The notes below the pieces were generated by a model. It saw only the letters and a program-made list of their open reading frames with translations. It was not told the origin of the DNA and ran no database searches. From positions 45,436-109,435 of the forward strand of contig NZ_JAKLUA010000021.1 in NCBI RefSeq assembly GCF_022012435.1: a stretch of 64,000 nt of DNA, written 5' to 3'. The stretch's first letter is position 1; the number at the start of each line of letters is the position of its first letter. The translations under genes and the position numbers were made by a program. Positions 55,969 to 64,000 of this stretch are shown here, piece by piece. The stretch is from Bradyrhizobium zhengyangense. Its GTDB lineage: Bacteria > Pseudomonadota > Alphaproteobacteria > Rhizobiales > Xanthobacteraceae.

Positions 55969-57183
55969 TCACTCCTGTCCCATCACCGTCCGCGTCAGCG
56001 CGCTTCTGGCAAACTTCTTCAGCGGCATCGGCTTGCCGAACAGATAGCCTTGCACGAGGTCGAAGCCGAGCTCGTTCACGGCCATCAGGTCGGCCCGGCT
56101 CTCGACACCTTCCGCGACGGCGCGCGCGCCGTAGCCCTGCGCGAGCTCGACGATGTGACGGCACACCGTGCGCTTCAGGCGGTCATCGGCGCAGCCGGTG
56201 ACGAATTGCCGGTCGGCCTTCAGCTTGATGAAGGGAATCTTGTCCAGCCCCATCAGCTCCGGCCAATTGGCGCCGAGATTGTCGACCGACAGGCCGATAT
56301 TGTGGAAGCTCATCTCGCGCGCGATCTCGGTCAGGAAATGCAGGTCATGGATCGCCTCGTTGCTGGCGATCTCGATCGTCAGCCCGCCAAAGGCGGGATG
56401 CATCGGCATCCGGCGGCAGAGATCACGTACGGCCTGCGGCTCCTTGAGGTAAGGCGTAGGCAAGTTGATCGAGAGGTCGACCGCGCTCTGCCGCTCCAGC
56501 AGATAGTGCCAGTCCTGCAGGGCGCGCTCGATCACGAACTCCGACAAATCGCGGAAATGCGGATCGTGTTCCTCCGGGATGAAATAGGCCGGCGGCACCA
56601 CGCCCCAGGTCGGGTGGCGCATTCGCACCAGCGCCTCGGCGCCACGTCGGACCAGCGAGCGCGCGTCGATTTTCGACTGGTACCAGAGCTCGAGCCAGCC
56701 CGCATGCAGGGCCTCGCCGACATGTACGGCCGGGCTCGGGGCCGGCTCCTCGGGCAGCAGCATTGCGACACGCTCACGCAGCGTGTCGGCGGCAAAGGGC
56801 GTGGTGAGCGGCGGCAGCATCGAAAGCCCGTATTCCTCGCCGACCTGCTGCACGGCCTTCACGATGATCGAGTCGCGCGCACCGACAGCGAGCACCTTGC
56901 CGTCGAAGCCTTCGCGCACCAGAATTTCCAGGAACTGGCCGGGCTCGATACCGTCGGCGGCGATGCCGAGCAGGATCAGGTCCGGCAGTTCGGAGGCCAG
57001 CATGGTCTGCAGCTCGCTCGCACCGCTGCATTCGCTGGTGACGAAGCCGAGATCCTCGAGCACCTCGCTCATGAAGGCGCGCAGATGGCGCTTGCTGTCG
57101 GCGACGCACGCGCGCGGCATCATCTTCCGCCGTCCGAAGGTCCTTAGCCTCCTGCCGGCGAGCTCACCAATCCCATCGTTCAT
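55969..57183 (-). CDS. Degenerate REC-EAL protein (c-di-GMP phosphodiesterase-like)
   Basis: A 404-residue signalling protein. A receiver-like domain at about 20-140 (RACVADSKRHLRAFMSEVLE, LPDLILLGIA) lacks a clear phospho-acceptor Asp: the expected position reads ILLGI. An EAL domain follows (about 158-395). It keeps EALVR, SINLP, VAEGVES and GYLFGKPMP, but the metal-site DDFG is DNLG and the LELTE motif is IEIAS. Activity is doubtful; it may bind c-di-GMP or act through protein contact. Start ATG 57183. Confidence 0.8.
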   Translation of the reverse strand: MNDGIGELAGRRLRTFGRRKMMPRACVADSKRHLRAFMSEVLEDLGFVTSECSGASELQTMLASELPDLILLGIAADGIEPGQFLEILVREGFDGKVLAVGARDSIIVKAVQQVGEEYGLSMLPPLTTPFAADTLRERVAMLLPEEPAPSPAVHVGEALHAGWLELWYQSKIDARSLVRRGAEALVRMRHPTWGVVPPAYFIPEEHDPHFRDLSEFVIERALQDWHYLLERQSAVDLSINLPTPYLKEPQAVRDLCRRMPMHPAFGGLTIEIASNEAIHDLHFLTEIAREMSFHNIGLSVDNLGANWPELMGLDKIPFIKLKADRQFVTGCADDRLKRTVCRHIVELAQGYGARAVAEGVESRADLMAVNELGFDLVQGYLFGKPMPLKKFARSALTRTVMGQE

Positions 57184-57882
57184 CTCAGACCACTCCCGTT
57201 CCGTGACGGTGTGTTAACGGGATGGGGGGCGTCAAAATATGGAGAGCTTCACGCGAATGTTGAATTATCCGGGTAACGTTAAAGCCCGCAACATTTGTAA
57301 AATTGTTCGGATTCTCTTCGAGAAGTTTTTACATCCGCCTGCGCGATGCACGCCGGTGCGCGCTGAATCCGGTGAAAGCTTGCGAGGAGCGGATCGTCGT
57401 TGCGCGCAGTCGGTGTCCTGCAATTGGACGAAGCCAATGCGCACCTCGCCCAATTGAATAATGCCGGCCTCAATTGGCCATGGCTTTGTCGTGTTAGGCC
57501 ATGCCGGCCGGTTCATAGTCATACGTCGGATAGAATTCTGTGCGGTACGGACCCCACGCCGTATTCTCGACGATGCGATTGACCTCGCTCAGCCACGCCC
57601 GGTCCGCGAATTCATTTTCACGCGATGCGCGCGTGTTCCGCCGTCGCGCGTGACGGTTATGCGACAAACTCGCCTGGTCTGACCGCGGGCGAGTGTGAAG
57701 CACCTCACACGTCTGATGCTGCTCTTGCGCTATTGCTGCGCGCAGCCGGTGGTGGGCTGTCAGGGATTGCAGCTATGTCGATGCGGCGGATGATCTATTG
57801 GTGGTTCAGGTTCGTGATGTCGGGGCGATTTCTCGATCGCTTCCTGACGCTGCCGCACACGCCCGAATAGAATCTCGAGGAA
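57184..57882. other. Long intergenic region with uncertain small frames
   Basis: About 700 bases. No clear gene. The minus-strand frame 57494-57703 is listed apart; plus-strand frame 57625-57870 ends MRRMIYWWFRFVMSGRFLDR, also possible but weak. GTTAAC sites near 57214 and 57280 lack the CtrA N7 spacing. Confidence 0.4.
57494..57703 (-). CDS. Possible small hypothetical protein
   Basis: A 69-residue frame opening with GTG. Only its last 40 residues, ADRAWLSEVNRIVENTAWGP onward to the end YDYEPAGMA, have natural composition; the first 25 look like non-coding sequence and no ATG or good ribosome binding site is found for a shorter form. It may be a real short gene with an unrecognised start. 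Not recognised. Confidence 0.28.
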   Translation of the reverse strand: MLHTRPRSDQASLSHNRHARRRNTRASRENEFADRAWLSEVNRIVENTAWGPYRTEFYPTYDYEPAGMA

Positions 57883-59046
57883 TCAAGTCACCCCGATCAA
57901 TTTACGGAACGCCGCCGCGCCGTCCTGCACGGCGTCGCGGCCCTTCCAGGCCAGATAGCTCAGCTTGCCGCCCAACGTGTCCTGGCTGCGTAGCCGCCGC
58001 GAGCCGAGGATGTGACCGACATTGGCGGGGAAGCGGCTGACCTCGGCCGCCACCAGCGCGGCGATTGCGTCCATCAATTGCTGAAGCCGGACGCCCCATT
58101 CGCATCGCTCGATGCCGTCGATGCGGATCTTGAGCGAATGTTCGGCGTCGTAGATTTCGGTGAGCAGGTCGCGCGCAACCAGGAACCGGTTATGGCGGAG
58201 CGCGATCCGCAGCGCGAGCCGCTTGTCGTCGAGCCGGTCGAGCACCATGGGAACGACGCACGCGTAGGGCGACGTCGCAACCTCGTCAGCGTTCTTGCTC
58301 GCGGCCGCCTTGGTCGCAAGGTATATGAGCCGCCAGAACGTCTTCAGACGCCTCGCCACCAACGCGAGCGCAAACGGCAGCGCTTCGGGATTGGCTTTCT
58401 TGAAAGCGTCTAGTCGCGCGGTGATCTGCGCGACCTGGCCGTCGTCGAATTTCGTGATGGTGTCGGGCAGCTTCGCGTCGAATTTCGGCAGCGCGTCGCC
58501 GGCGCGCAGCACCTGCAGCATCTTCTTCACGTCGTCGAAGGCGGTGCGCGAGGCCGTGTATTGCGCGAGCTTGGCGCGCGCGAATTCGGTGCTCTCCGCC
58601 GATGCAAGCGTGTTCTCGAGCACCTTGACGACCTTGCCCTGGAAGATCGTCGCGATCTTGAGCACTTCCTTGGGATTGTTGGCGGTAACCTGGTCGTTGA
58701 TTGCCTTGACGTAGTCGCGCGCCATGGTCGGTAGCAGGTCGCGGCAGATCCATTCCCAGATCGGGGTGAGCGTGTTGCGCGAGATCCGTCCCGCATTGGC
58801 GTGCTCGGGCGCGCCGTCGATCAGCAGCAGTTCGAGTGGCGCGAAGAAGTAGCGCGACGGATTGGTGGCGCGCGCCTGGGTCGATCCATCCTTGCGGAAT
58901 TCGGCGCGCAGCTTGGCCTGGATCTCTGCCGAGCCCGGCATGTCGATGCCGCAAGCTTCGAGCCGCTCGAGCTCGCTCAGCAGACAGCTGCGCGACAACG
59001 GCGTCAGCTTCTGCAGGAACTCCGAAAGCTGGTCGATCTCGTCCAT
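57883..59046 (-). CDS. Conserved hypothetical protein
   Basis: A soluble, mainly helical protein of 387 residues without signal peptide, starting MDEIDQLSEFLQKLTPLSRS. It has no motif I can name. Stretches with regular Ala/Leu/Lys/Asp spacing (about 130-260) suggest long helices. The longer frame from 59097 begins with Arg/Cys-rich sequence and was rejected in favour of ATG 59046. It stands alone between intergenic regions on both sides. Confidence 0.7.
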   Translation of the reverse strand: MDEIDQLSEFLQKLTPLSRSCLLSELERLEACGIDMPGSAEIQAKLRAEFRKDGSTQARATNPSRYFFAPLELLLIDGAPEHANAGRISRNTLTPIWEWICRDLLPTMARDYVKAINDQVTANNPKEVLKIATIFQGKVVKVLENTLASAESTEFARAKLAQYTASRTAFDDVKKMLQVLRAGDALPKFDAKLPDTITKFDDGQVAQITARLDAFKKANPEALPFALALVARRLKTFWRLIYLATKAAASKNADEVATSPYACVVPMVLDRLDDKRLALRIALRHNRFLVARDLLTEIYDAEHSLKIRIDGIERCEWGVRLQQLMDAIAALVAAEVSRFPANVGHILGSRRLRSQDTLGGKLSYLAWKGRDAVQDGAAAFRKLIGVT

Positions 59047-59386
59047 TGCACGCAGTCTCTTGCAGCGTTTCCAGCAGGCCCTGCCGGCCCCATGCATGGA
59101 GGCATTTGCGCGCTCTCAATTGTGACACAGAGAAGCAAGCTGCCGTTAATTTATCCGTAAAATGCGGGACCTTGGGGATCGACCAGCGCTGCTCTCGTTA
59201 AGGATGTCTTTGGAAATTGCCTATGATTTAGGCAGGTTCAGCAACCTTTACGGAGGCTCAAGGGGCGCGTCGCAAGCATAAATTGTGCCTGCGCCGGTAT
59301 TCCGGCCCAAAACTGACAAATTCACCGTAGTCTTACGGAGCAGAAAGTTAACCACAGACTGCCCCGGGTTCCGCTAAACGAGTCAC
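59047..59386. other. Intergenic region upstream of LuxR-type gene
   Basis: About 340 bases, AT-richer than its surroundings. Holds an inverted repeat TGCCTA-N5-TAGGCA (59218-59234) that could be an operator, and two TTACGGAG direct repeats. No gene. Confidence 0.45.
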
Positions 59387-60007
59387 ATGGGGTCACAGAA
59401 CGATACGGTTGCTGATTCGCGGCCGTCGGAAAGGTTCGAAAGCAGCACTTCTGCGCCTGAAGAGCTCGATTTCGTCCGTCTGAATGCCGCCCGCGCCAAG
59501 GCGGCCGACGAGATGGCCGCGGCCATCGCGCGCGAGCTCAACGGCCCCCTGACCGCGCTCCTGCTCTATATGGGCGAAATCAAGCATCACAGCGATCAGC
59601 TTGCGCCCGTCTCGAGCGACCGCGCCTATTTGCAGCAGGTGGTCGAGAACGCGCTGGCCCAGACCGAGCGCGTTTGCGGTCTGGTCAAGCAGCTCGCCGG
59701 CTCGCACAAGACCGGCTTGCCCGCTCCGTCCATGACCGAGGATACCGAGTTGCAGGCCGGCCGCGCGCCGCAAGCACCGCGCGAGGCGGCTTCCGAGCTC
59801 TCGAGCCTGTCGGGCAAGCGGCTGACCAAGCGCGAGCGCGAAGTCCTGAGGTTGATCAGCGAAGGTTTTTCGAACAAGCAGGGCGCACTGCGGATGCAGA
59901 TCAGCCCACGCACTTTCGAGAGCCATCGGGCCGAAGCAATGCGCAAGCTCGGCGCGCGAAACACCGCCGACCTCGTCCGCGCAGCGCTGTTGCACTCGAT
60001 CGATTGA
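59387..60007 (+). CDS. LuxR-type regulator with histidine-less kinase DHp-like domain
   Basis: A 206-residue protein. Residues about 32-105 resemble the dimerisation (HisKA) part of a sensor kinase: AARAKAADEMAAAIARELNGPLT... then AQTERVCGLVKQLA in the second helix. The phospho-acceptor His of the H-E-L-N-x-P-L box is replaced by Arg49 (A-R-E-L-N-G-P-L). A LuxR-type HTH follows at about 143-203 (KREREVLRLISEGFSNKQGA ... SPRTFESHRAEAMRKLG). No receiver or ATPase domain. It may bind DNA as a dimer set by the helix pair, or interact with a kinase. Confidence 0.8.
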   Translation: MGSQNDTVADSRPSERFESSTSAPEELDFVRLNAARAKAADEMAAAIARELNGPLTALLLYMGEIKHHSDQLAPVSSDRAYLQQVVENALAQTERVCGLVKQLAGSHKTGLPAPSMTEDTELQAGRAPQAPREAASELSSLSGKRLTKREREVLRLISEGFSNKQGALRMQISPRTFESHRAEAMRKLGARNTADLVRAALLHSID

Positions 60008-60010
60008 AGC

Positions 60011-60049
60011 CATCGTCTTGCGGGCAGCCCGAGGCGCGATGACTTTTTT
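60011..60049 (+). terminator. Possible terminator after LuxR-type gene
   Basis: CATCG ... CGATG ends with an inner GCGGG/CCCG pair and imperfect middle, followed by TTTTTT. Confidence 0.45.
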
Positions 60050-60055
60050 CCCGCT

Positions 60056-60304
60056 TTAGAAATAATCTTCCGCGAAGGGACGCACGCGCGAATTGGGCCG
60101 TAGCATCTTCGGCTCTTCCTTCGGCGTATTGGGGATGATGGTGATGGTCCAGCGCGGCGGGATGGTCGCTTCCTGCTCCAGCACCGAGCGGACGAAACCC
60201 GTCACCGTGGACTCGCCCGCCTTCACCGTGGCCATCCGGCCGTTGAACTGGGCGATGCGGAAGCGGCGGACCTCTTTCTGATCCGCGGTCTCATAGGTGA
60301 ACAT
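60056..60304 (-). CDS. Small hypothetical protein
   Basis: An 82-residue protein starting MFTYETADQKEVRRFRIAQF and ending RPNSRVRPFAEDYF. Natural composition and preceded by AGGAGGGTTT-like purines (CCAGGAGGGTTTCC on the minus strand), so it is a real gene. No motif recognised. Confidence 0.7.
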   Translation of the reverse strand: MFTYETADQKEVRRFRIAQFNGRMATVKAGESTVTGFVRSVLEQEATIPPRWTITIIPNTPKEEPKMLRPNSRVRPFAEDYF

Positions 60305-60401
60305 GGAAACCCTCCTGGTTTCCGGCGACTATCGCCACCTATGATTAGTCATCTGTGAAAATTGCAAACCGTATAAGTACGGCGGGGCTGTCCGGGGACC
60401 G

Positions 60402-60815
60402 TCAATCCTGCGATTCCTGCGCCTTTGCGCCAGCAAAGGCCGCATCCAATTGCTGCAGAAGATCGTCAAATTCGGCATTGCCGAGTGCGCTGGCCGTGCT
60501 TTCCAGCAGCGAGGCCAGCCTCGCCAGGCGAAGATAGCCAAACGTCCGGGCGGTGCTCTTCAGTGAATGCGCTTCGCGCCCGATCCTGGCCCGGTGCTGG
60601 TCGAGCGCCAGTGTGTGAAACAGCTTGAGCCGCGCGATGGTCTCGTTCCAGAACACCGCGCGCACTTCGCTGGCGCCGTCCTCGCCGATTTCGCGCACCA
60701 GCGCGTCGAACGCGCCAAGCTCGCGCAGCGGTTCAGGCTCGCGCAGCAGTTCAGGCTCGCGCAACGGCGCGGCGTCGAGCGCGCCATGCGCGGGGGCGAA
60801 AGCGGCGTCGATCAT
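60402..60815 (-). CDS. Hpt (histidine phosphotransfer) domain protein
   Basis: A 137-residue phosphotransfer protein. Phospho-acceptor H83 lies in REAHSLKSTARTFGYLRLA, the Hpt pattern, and helices continue to about 125. The N-terminal 18-33 stretch repeats LREPE/LREPEPLREL and is encoded by an 18-base tandem repeat. It would carry phosphate between a sensor kinase and response regulator; partners could be the REC protein at 63051 and the CheA-like kinase at 63926. Confidence 0.82.
   Translation of the reverse strand: MIDAAFAPAHGALDAAPLREPELLREPEPLRELGAFDALVREIGEDGASEVRAVFWNETIARLKLFHTLALDQHRARIGREAHSLKSTARTFGYLRLARLASLLESTASALGNAEFDDLLQQLDAAFAGAKAQESQD
60721..60765 (-). repeat. 18-base tandem repeat inside the Hpt gene
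   Basis: Units 60721-60738 and 60739-60756 differ at two bases and a third, half unit ends at 60765. They encode the LREPE-type repeats near the Hpt N-terminus; copy number may vary between strains. Confidence 0.7.
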
Positions 60816-60995
60816 GTTGTCCCGGTCCCCGTTCTGCGCCTCGCGGGTGATCCTAGCCCGGTGCTGGGCGGCGCGAGGCGTCCGGGAACATCTACGCCAA
60901 TCCGATTTCAGTTCTGGTGACGAGACGCGCTGTGTTTGCAGGTCGCTGTAAGCACCCGCTTTACCATGGGCAGCGCCGGCGCCGGTGGCCCGCCG

Positions 60996-61700
60996 TCAGG
61001 GCCCGAGCAGCCGATCGTACTGGGCCTTGACCGTGGCGTAGCATTCGCAAGCCGCCTGGCGCAGCCCCTCCAGATTGAGGATCTGGATGTGTCCGCGGCT
61101 GTAGTGGATGAAATTGGCCTGCTGCAAGGTATTGGCGACCAGCGACACGCTGTTGCGCCGTGCCCCGATCATTTGCGCCATGGCCTCCTGCGTCAGCAGC
61201 AGCCGATAGTCGCCCGACAGATCATGGGTGTGGAGCAGGCAGCGGGAGAGCCGCGACTCCACCGGGTGCGCCGCATTGCAGCCGGCGGTCTGCTGAACCT
61301 GCGCGTAGACTGCGAGCCCATGGCGCGTCAGCAGCGTCCGCAGGCTGGAGCTCCGGTCAGCCGCCATGCGCAACCGGTCGAGGTCGATCACCGATGCGAC
61401 GCCGGGAATGAGCACGATAGCAGTGTTCAGCGCGCATGCATCGCCCATGGTCGAGAGTGCGCCAAGCAGGCTGTCGCGGCCAATCATGGCGACTTGCACA
61501 TGCTCGCCCTTGGCGAGCTTCACGACCAGCGAGATCACGCCGCGGTGCGGGAAGTAGGCGCGCTTGAGTGTCTCGCCGGTCTCGACCAGCACGGCGTCAT
61601 GCGGAAGATCGACCGTGCGCAGATATGGGCGGATCAGTTCATGATCGTCTGTCGACAGCGCCGACAGGAACCCGTTGGATGGGCGCACTATCGTTTCCAA
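60996..61700 (-). CDS. Crp/Fnr-family transcriptional regulator
   Basis: A 234-residue regulator. The cyclic-nucleotide-type barrel holds the KRAYFPHRGVISLVV segment; the C-terminal HTH_Crp domain has LTQEAMAQMIGARRNSVSLVANTLQQ. It lacks the cysteines of FNR-type iron-sulfur binding. A closely related gene lies 186 bases upstream on the same strand. Target genes unknown. Confidence 0.88.
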   Translation of the reverse strand: METIVRPSNGFLSALSTDDHELIRPYLRTVDLPHDAVLVETGETLKRAYFPHRGVISLVVKLAKGEHVQVAMIGRDSLLGALSTMGDACALNTAIVLIPGVASVIDLDRLRMAADRSSSLRTLLTRHGLAVYAQVQQTAGCNAAHPVESRLSRCLLHTHDLSGDYRLLLTQEAMAQMIGARRNSVSLVANTLQQANFIHYSRGHIQILNLEGLRQAACECYATVKAQYDRLLGP

Positions 61701-61885
61701 GGCTGCCTCCCGTCTCGTCAGTCAAACAATCTCTGTTCGAAATCTATTCCTCGCTTAATAACAAGTTCCATCTTGTTCCCAGGGGGACAAGTTGGCAATC
61801 GCGGACATTACGGATCTGTGCGACCTTTTGTTTCTTCGTTGCCTTGTGTGCACTCCAGAATACCGGCGCGGAGTCGTCGTCGGCA

Positions 61886-62596
61886 TCATGGCGGTAGTCC
61901 CAAAAGCCGCGCGTGATCGGTCTTCGCGGCGAAATAACAGTCGCAGGACGTGGCCTGCAGGGCGCGCAGATCGGTGATCTCGATCTGGCCCCGGCTGTAG
62001 CGGATGATTCCGGCGCGCTGCAGCGCATGCGCGACCAGTGAAACGGCATTACGTCGTACGCCCATCATCTGGGCCAAGGTTTCCTGCGTCAGCGGCAGAG
62101 TTTCCCTGTCGGAGAGATCGTGGGCGCGCAGCAACCAGCGCGCCAGCCGCGCTTCGACAGGGTGCAGCGTATTGCAGATCAGGGATTGCTGTGCGCGCGC
62201 GAACAGGGCTTGCTCGTGCCTGATCACCAGGCCGCGAAATGGAACACTCGCAGCGGCAACGTTGCGAAACGCCGAGATTTCAACGGCGGATGCGGCCCCC
62301 GGGAAGAGCACGACGGCATCTGACACTGCGATTCCATCGGCGAGGGCTGCGCCGCCGGCGACGACGCCATCGCGTCCGATCATCGCCACCTCGATGATCT
62401 GTCCTTCGGAGAGGCTCACTGCGATCGATACGGCTCCGTCGTGCGGAAAATAAACATGTCGCAACGCCACATCCGCTTGGCTCAAGACAGTTTCTCTGAC
62501 CAATTCAATCGTGACGAGGTGAGGACGCAACAGATCGAAGCTTGCTGTGTCGAGCATTTGCAGCAGCTGGTTGGGCGGTCGGCCGCTCGCGGTCAT
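61886..62596 (-). CDS. Crp/Fnr-family transcriptional regulator, second copy
   Basis: A 236-residue paralogue of the neighbour at 60996. RHVYFPHDGAVSIAVSLSEG marks the sensor barrel, and LTQETLAQMMGVRRNAVSLV and AGIIRYSRGQIEITD the HTH and its wing. The frame opens with TTG 62611; ATG 62596 (MTASGRPPNQLL) is preferred. The two regulators probably arose by duplication. Confidence 0.88.
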   Translation of the reverse strand: MTASGRPPNQLLQMLDTASFDLLRPHLVTIELVRETVLSQADVALRHVYFPHDGAVSIAVSLSEGQIIEVAMIGRDGVVAGGAALADGIAVSDAVVLFPGAASAVEISAFRNVAAASVPFRGLVIRHEQALFARAQQSLICNTLHPVEARLARWLLRAHDLSDRETLPLTQETLAQMMGVRRNAVSLVAHALQRAGIIRYSRGQIEITDLRALQATSCDCYFAAKTDHARLLGLPP

Positions 62597-63050
62597 GTCA
62601 AAGCAATCCAACGCAGGCTATGAGATGTCGGCGTCGGGCCCTCGACATCTAGTTGCGCGCCGACTAAAATATATTGTAATGGTTGCGTTGCTGTCCATAT
62701 ACCTGTTGGAGGGCAGACAGCTTGCCGCATTTGCGGCGGAAATAAGAACTGCGCGCTGATTCGTGCGCACCCGGCGAGCCAGTCCTGCGTCTCGCCCCGG
62801 GAAAGTGTGGCAGGGGGCCTCATGAGCCGGAAACGGGCAACCGACGGCAGCGACTGCATCCGCCCTTCCATCGGATATTCGCCCGTCCATGCTGTTTCGC
62901 TCGTTCGCCGATTCTTTTCAGCCGTCGGACATTGCTTCGCGCCATCGCGTGGCCTGGCCACAGCTATCGCCTTCATCCCGTTCGCATGTTGCGCGAGGCC
63001 GGCCGCGCGCGCGGCCATCACGATTTCAATACAAGCGAGAGGAGAACGGC
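62597..63050. other. Intergenic region between Crp/Fnr-type gene and REC gene
   Basis: About 450 bases, divergent promoters expected. No gene of natural composition and no hairpin of note. TATTGTAAT near 62672 could belong to a promoter. Confidence 0.4.
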
Positions 63051-63518
63051 GTGCGCCACGATTCAATTATTGAATCGCCGAAGCGGGAAATTCAAACGAT
63101 GACAGAAAGTCTGCGTCATATTCTCGTTGTCGACGACGACCCAATGGTGGCCATGGCCATCGAGATCTATCTCCAGCGAAACAATTTTCGGGTGACGATT
63201 GCGGACGGCGGAGAGGCGGGGCTCCGCGCTATCGAGCACGAACAGTTCGACTTGATGATTGTCGACATCTTCATGCCGCACATGCGCGGCTTTGAATCGA
63301 TCCGGCTGTTTCATGACTGCGCGCCCGCAACGCCGCTGATCGCGATGTCCGGCTATGCCTTCGCAGATCTGAATTCGCCGGCGCCCGACTTTCTGAGGAT
63401 GGCGCTCGAGCTCGGCGCGGCGCGCTGCCTGCGCAAGCCGTTCACGCCCGATGCGCTGCTGGCAGCGATCAGAGACTGTCTCGCCGAGCACCATGCCGCC
63501 GCTGCGCGGCTGGGTTAG
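63051..63518 (+). CDS. Single-domain response regulator (REC)
   Basis: CheY-like receiver protein of 155 residues. Acidic pocket D28-D30 (LVVDDDPMVA), phospho-acceptor D72 (LMIVDIFMPHMRG) and K129 (CLRKPF). No output domain. GTG 63051 follows AGAGGAGAACGGC; ATG 63099 is a weaker alternative, and the long frame from 62889 is not credible. It lies shortly before a CheA-like gene, so it may be a partner of that kinase. Confidence 0.85.
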   Translation: MRHDSIIESPKREIQTMTESLRHILVVDDDPMVAMAIEIYLQRNNFRVTIADGGEAGLRAIEHEQFDLMIVDIFMPHMRGFESIRLFHDCAPATPLIAMSGYAFADLNSPAPDFLRMALELGAARCLRKPFTPDALLAAIRDCLAEHHAAAARLG

Positions 63519-63925
63519 TGCGTTATTGTTCGCAACGCCCGGCGGGTAAGAGTCCGTTTACCGCGAGCGCGGGTCGTGCTGATGTCGTCGGCACATTGAC
63601 CGACGGTCGCACATGCAATGCCGATCGCCGGTGATTTGATTCAATTGGCGCGGCCCTTACGCATCCCGAAGACATCGCCGGGATTTTTTGCGTCCGTCGT
63701 GACGCCGTTATCTCCGCGTTTACCTATCGCGTTTCCGGGTTGAAGCTGGGTTCGGGATTTGCCGAAAACCGCTGTCGCACGCAGTCGAACCGCAAATTTC
63801 TCTTCAATATCCGTATTAGCACGGAGGATGAAATTAACGGGACCGTGAAAAGGGTTGTCTAACGATCTAGGAGCGGACTTCCGCCGATTCCGGGCGTCGA
63901 GGTCAAGCTCAGTAAGGCGTTGCTC
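63519..63925. other. Intergenic region upstream of cheA-like gene
   Basis: About 400 bases holding the promoter of the following gene; no gene or perfect promoter pair found by eye. Confidence 0.4.
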
Positions 63926-64000
63926 ATGGATGATCTGTTGCGGGAGTTTCTGACGGAGACCAGCGAGAGCCTGGACACCGTCGACAATCAGCTGGTGAAG
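63926..64000 (+). CDS. Chemotaxis kinase CheA-like protein, partial
   Basis: The first 25 codons, MDDLLREFLTETSESLDTVD followed by NQLVK, match the start of CheA-type Hpt domains (FxxExxExLxxxDxxL). Cut by the window end. Ribosome binding site AGTAAGGCG upstream. Probably the first gene of a chemotaxis cluster. Confidence 0.7.
   Translation, partial: MDDLLREFLTETSESLDTVDNQLVK

Noticed and set aside
57265..57522. Minus-strand frame of 85 codons with natural-looking middle
   Set aside because: No ribosome binding site and a frame ending in basic, non-natural sequence; could not be supported.
63640..63665. Sigma-54-like promoter TTGGCGCGGCCCTTACGC before cheA-like gene
   Set aside because: The GG and GC elements are 12 rather than 10 bases apart.

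Overview
The window reads as a chromosomal segment of a high-GC alphaproteobacterium, most likely Bradyrhizobium or a very close relative. The evidence is the gene order (mdh-sucCD-sucA-odhB-lpd, an F1 ATP synthase operon without F0 genes, a proB-proA-nadD-rsfS-rlmH-envC-ctpA block), the strong GC codon bias, a CtrA-type box, and many mirror-image intergenic repeats of the kind common in this genus. The genus call is an inference from recall; no database was searched.

Layout. 1-2.7 kb: RNA 2',3'-cyclic phosphodiesterase (thpR), a vapBC toxin-antitoxin pair and the AFG1/ZapE ATPase. 2.9-13.5 kb: TCA-cycle block with malate dehydrogenase, succinyl-CoA synthetase (with a DUF1579 gene between its subunits) and the 2-oxoglutarate dehydrogenase complex E1, E2 and E3 (with an SDR gene between E2 and E3). 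13.5-18.9 kb: two small membrane proteins, xerC, priA and an RlpA-like protein. 19.5-24.7 kb: atpHAGDC. 24.8-32.9 kb: a class III cyclase with a periplasmic tail, two tandem NUDIX hydrolases, a YibQ-like polysaccharide deacetylase, ctpA, an EnvC-like protein, rlmH and rsfS. 33-43.6 kb: nadD, proA, proB, then a TctC-type binding protein and a Cys-type sulfatase that separate proB from obgE, then MaoC, EamA, GNAT, rpmA and rplU.

43.9-47.5 kb is the least ordinary stretch. A ROK-family protein has its two lobes in circularly permuted order. A tRNA-Ser(CGA) follows, then a visibly lower-GC strip with a XamI-type restriction endonuclease that has no recognisable methylase, the N-terminal piece of a helicase-like gene and a decayed vapC. 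It looks like a small eroded island beside a tRNA gene.

47.6-56 kb: a sarcosine-oxidase-like flavoprotein, an aromatic-ring monooxygenase with a TctC-type binding protein in one unit, a DUF2157/GDYXXLXY pair, and a MocR regulator divergent from an EamA exporter across a clear operator-like sequence. 56-64 kb: signalling genes, namely a degenerate REC-EAL protein, a LuxR-type regulator fused to a histidine-less kinase dimerisation domain, an Hpt protein, two adjacent Crp/Fnr regulators, a single-domain response regulator and the first 25 codons of a cheA-like gene cut by the window end.
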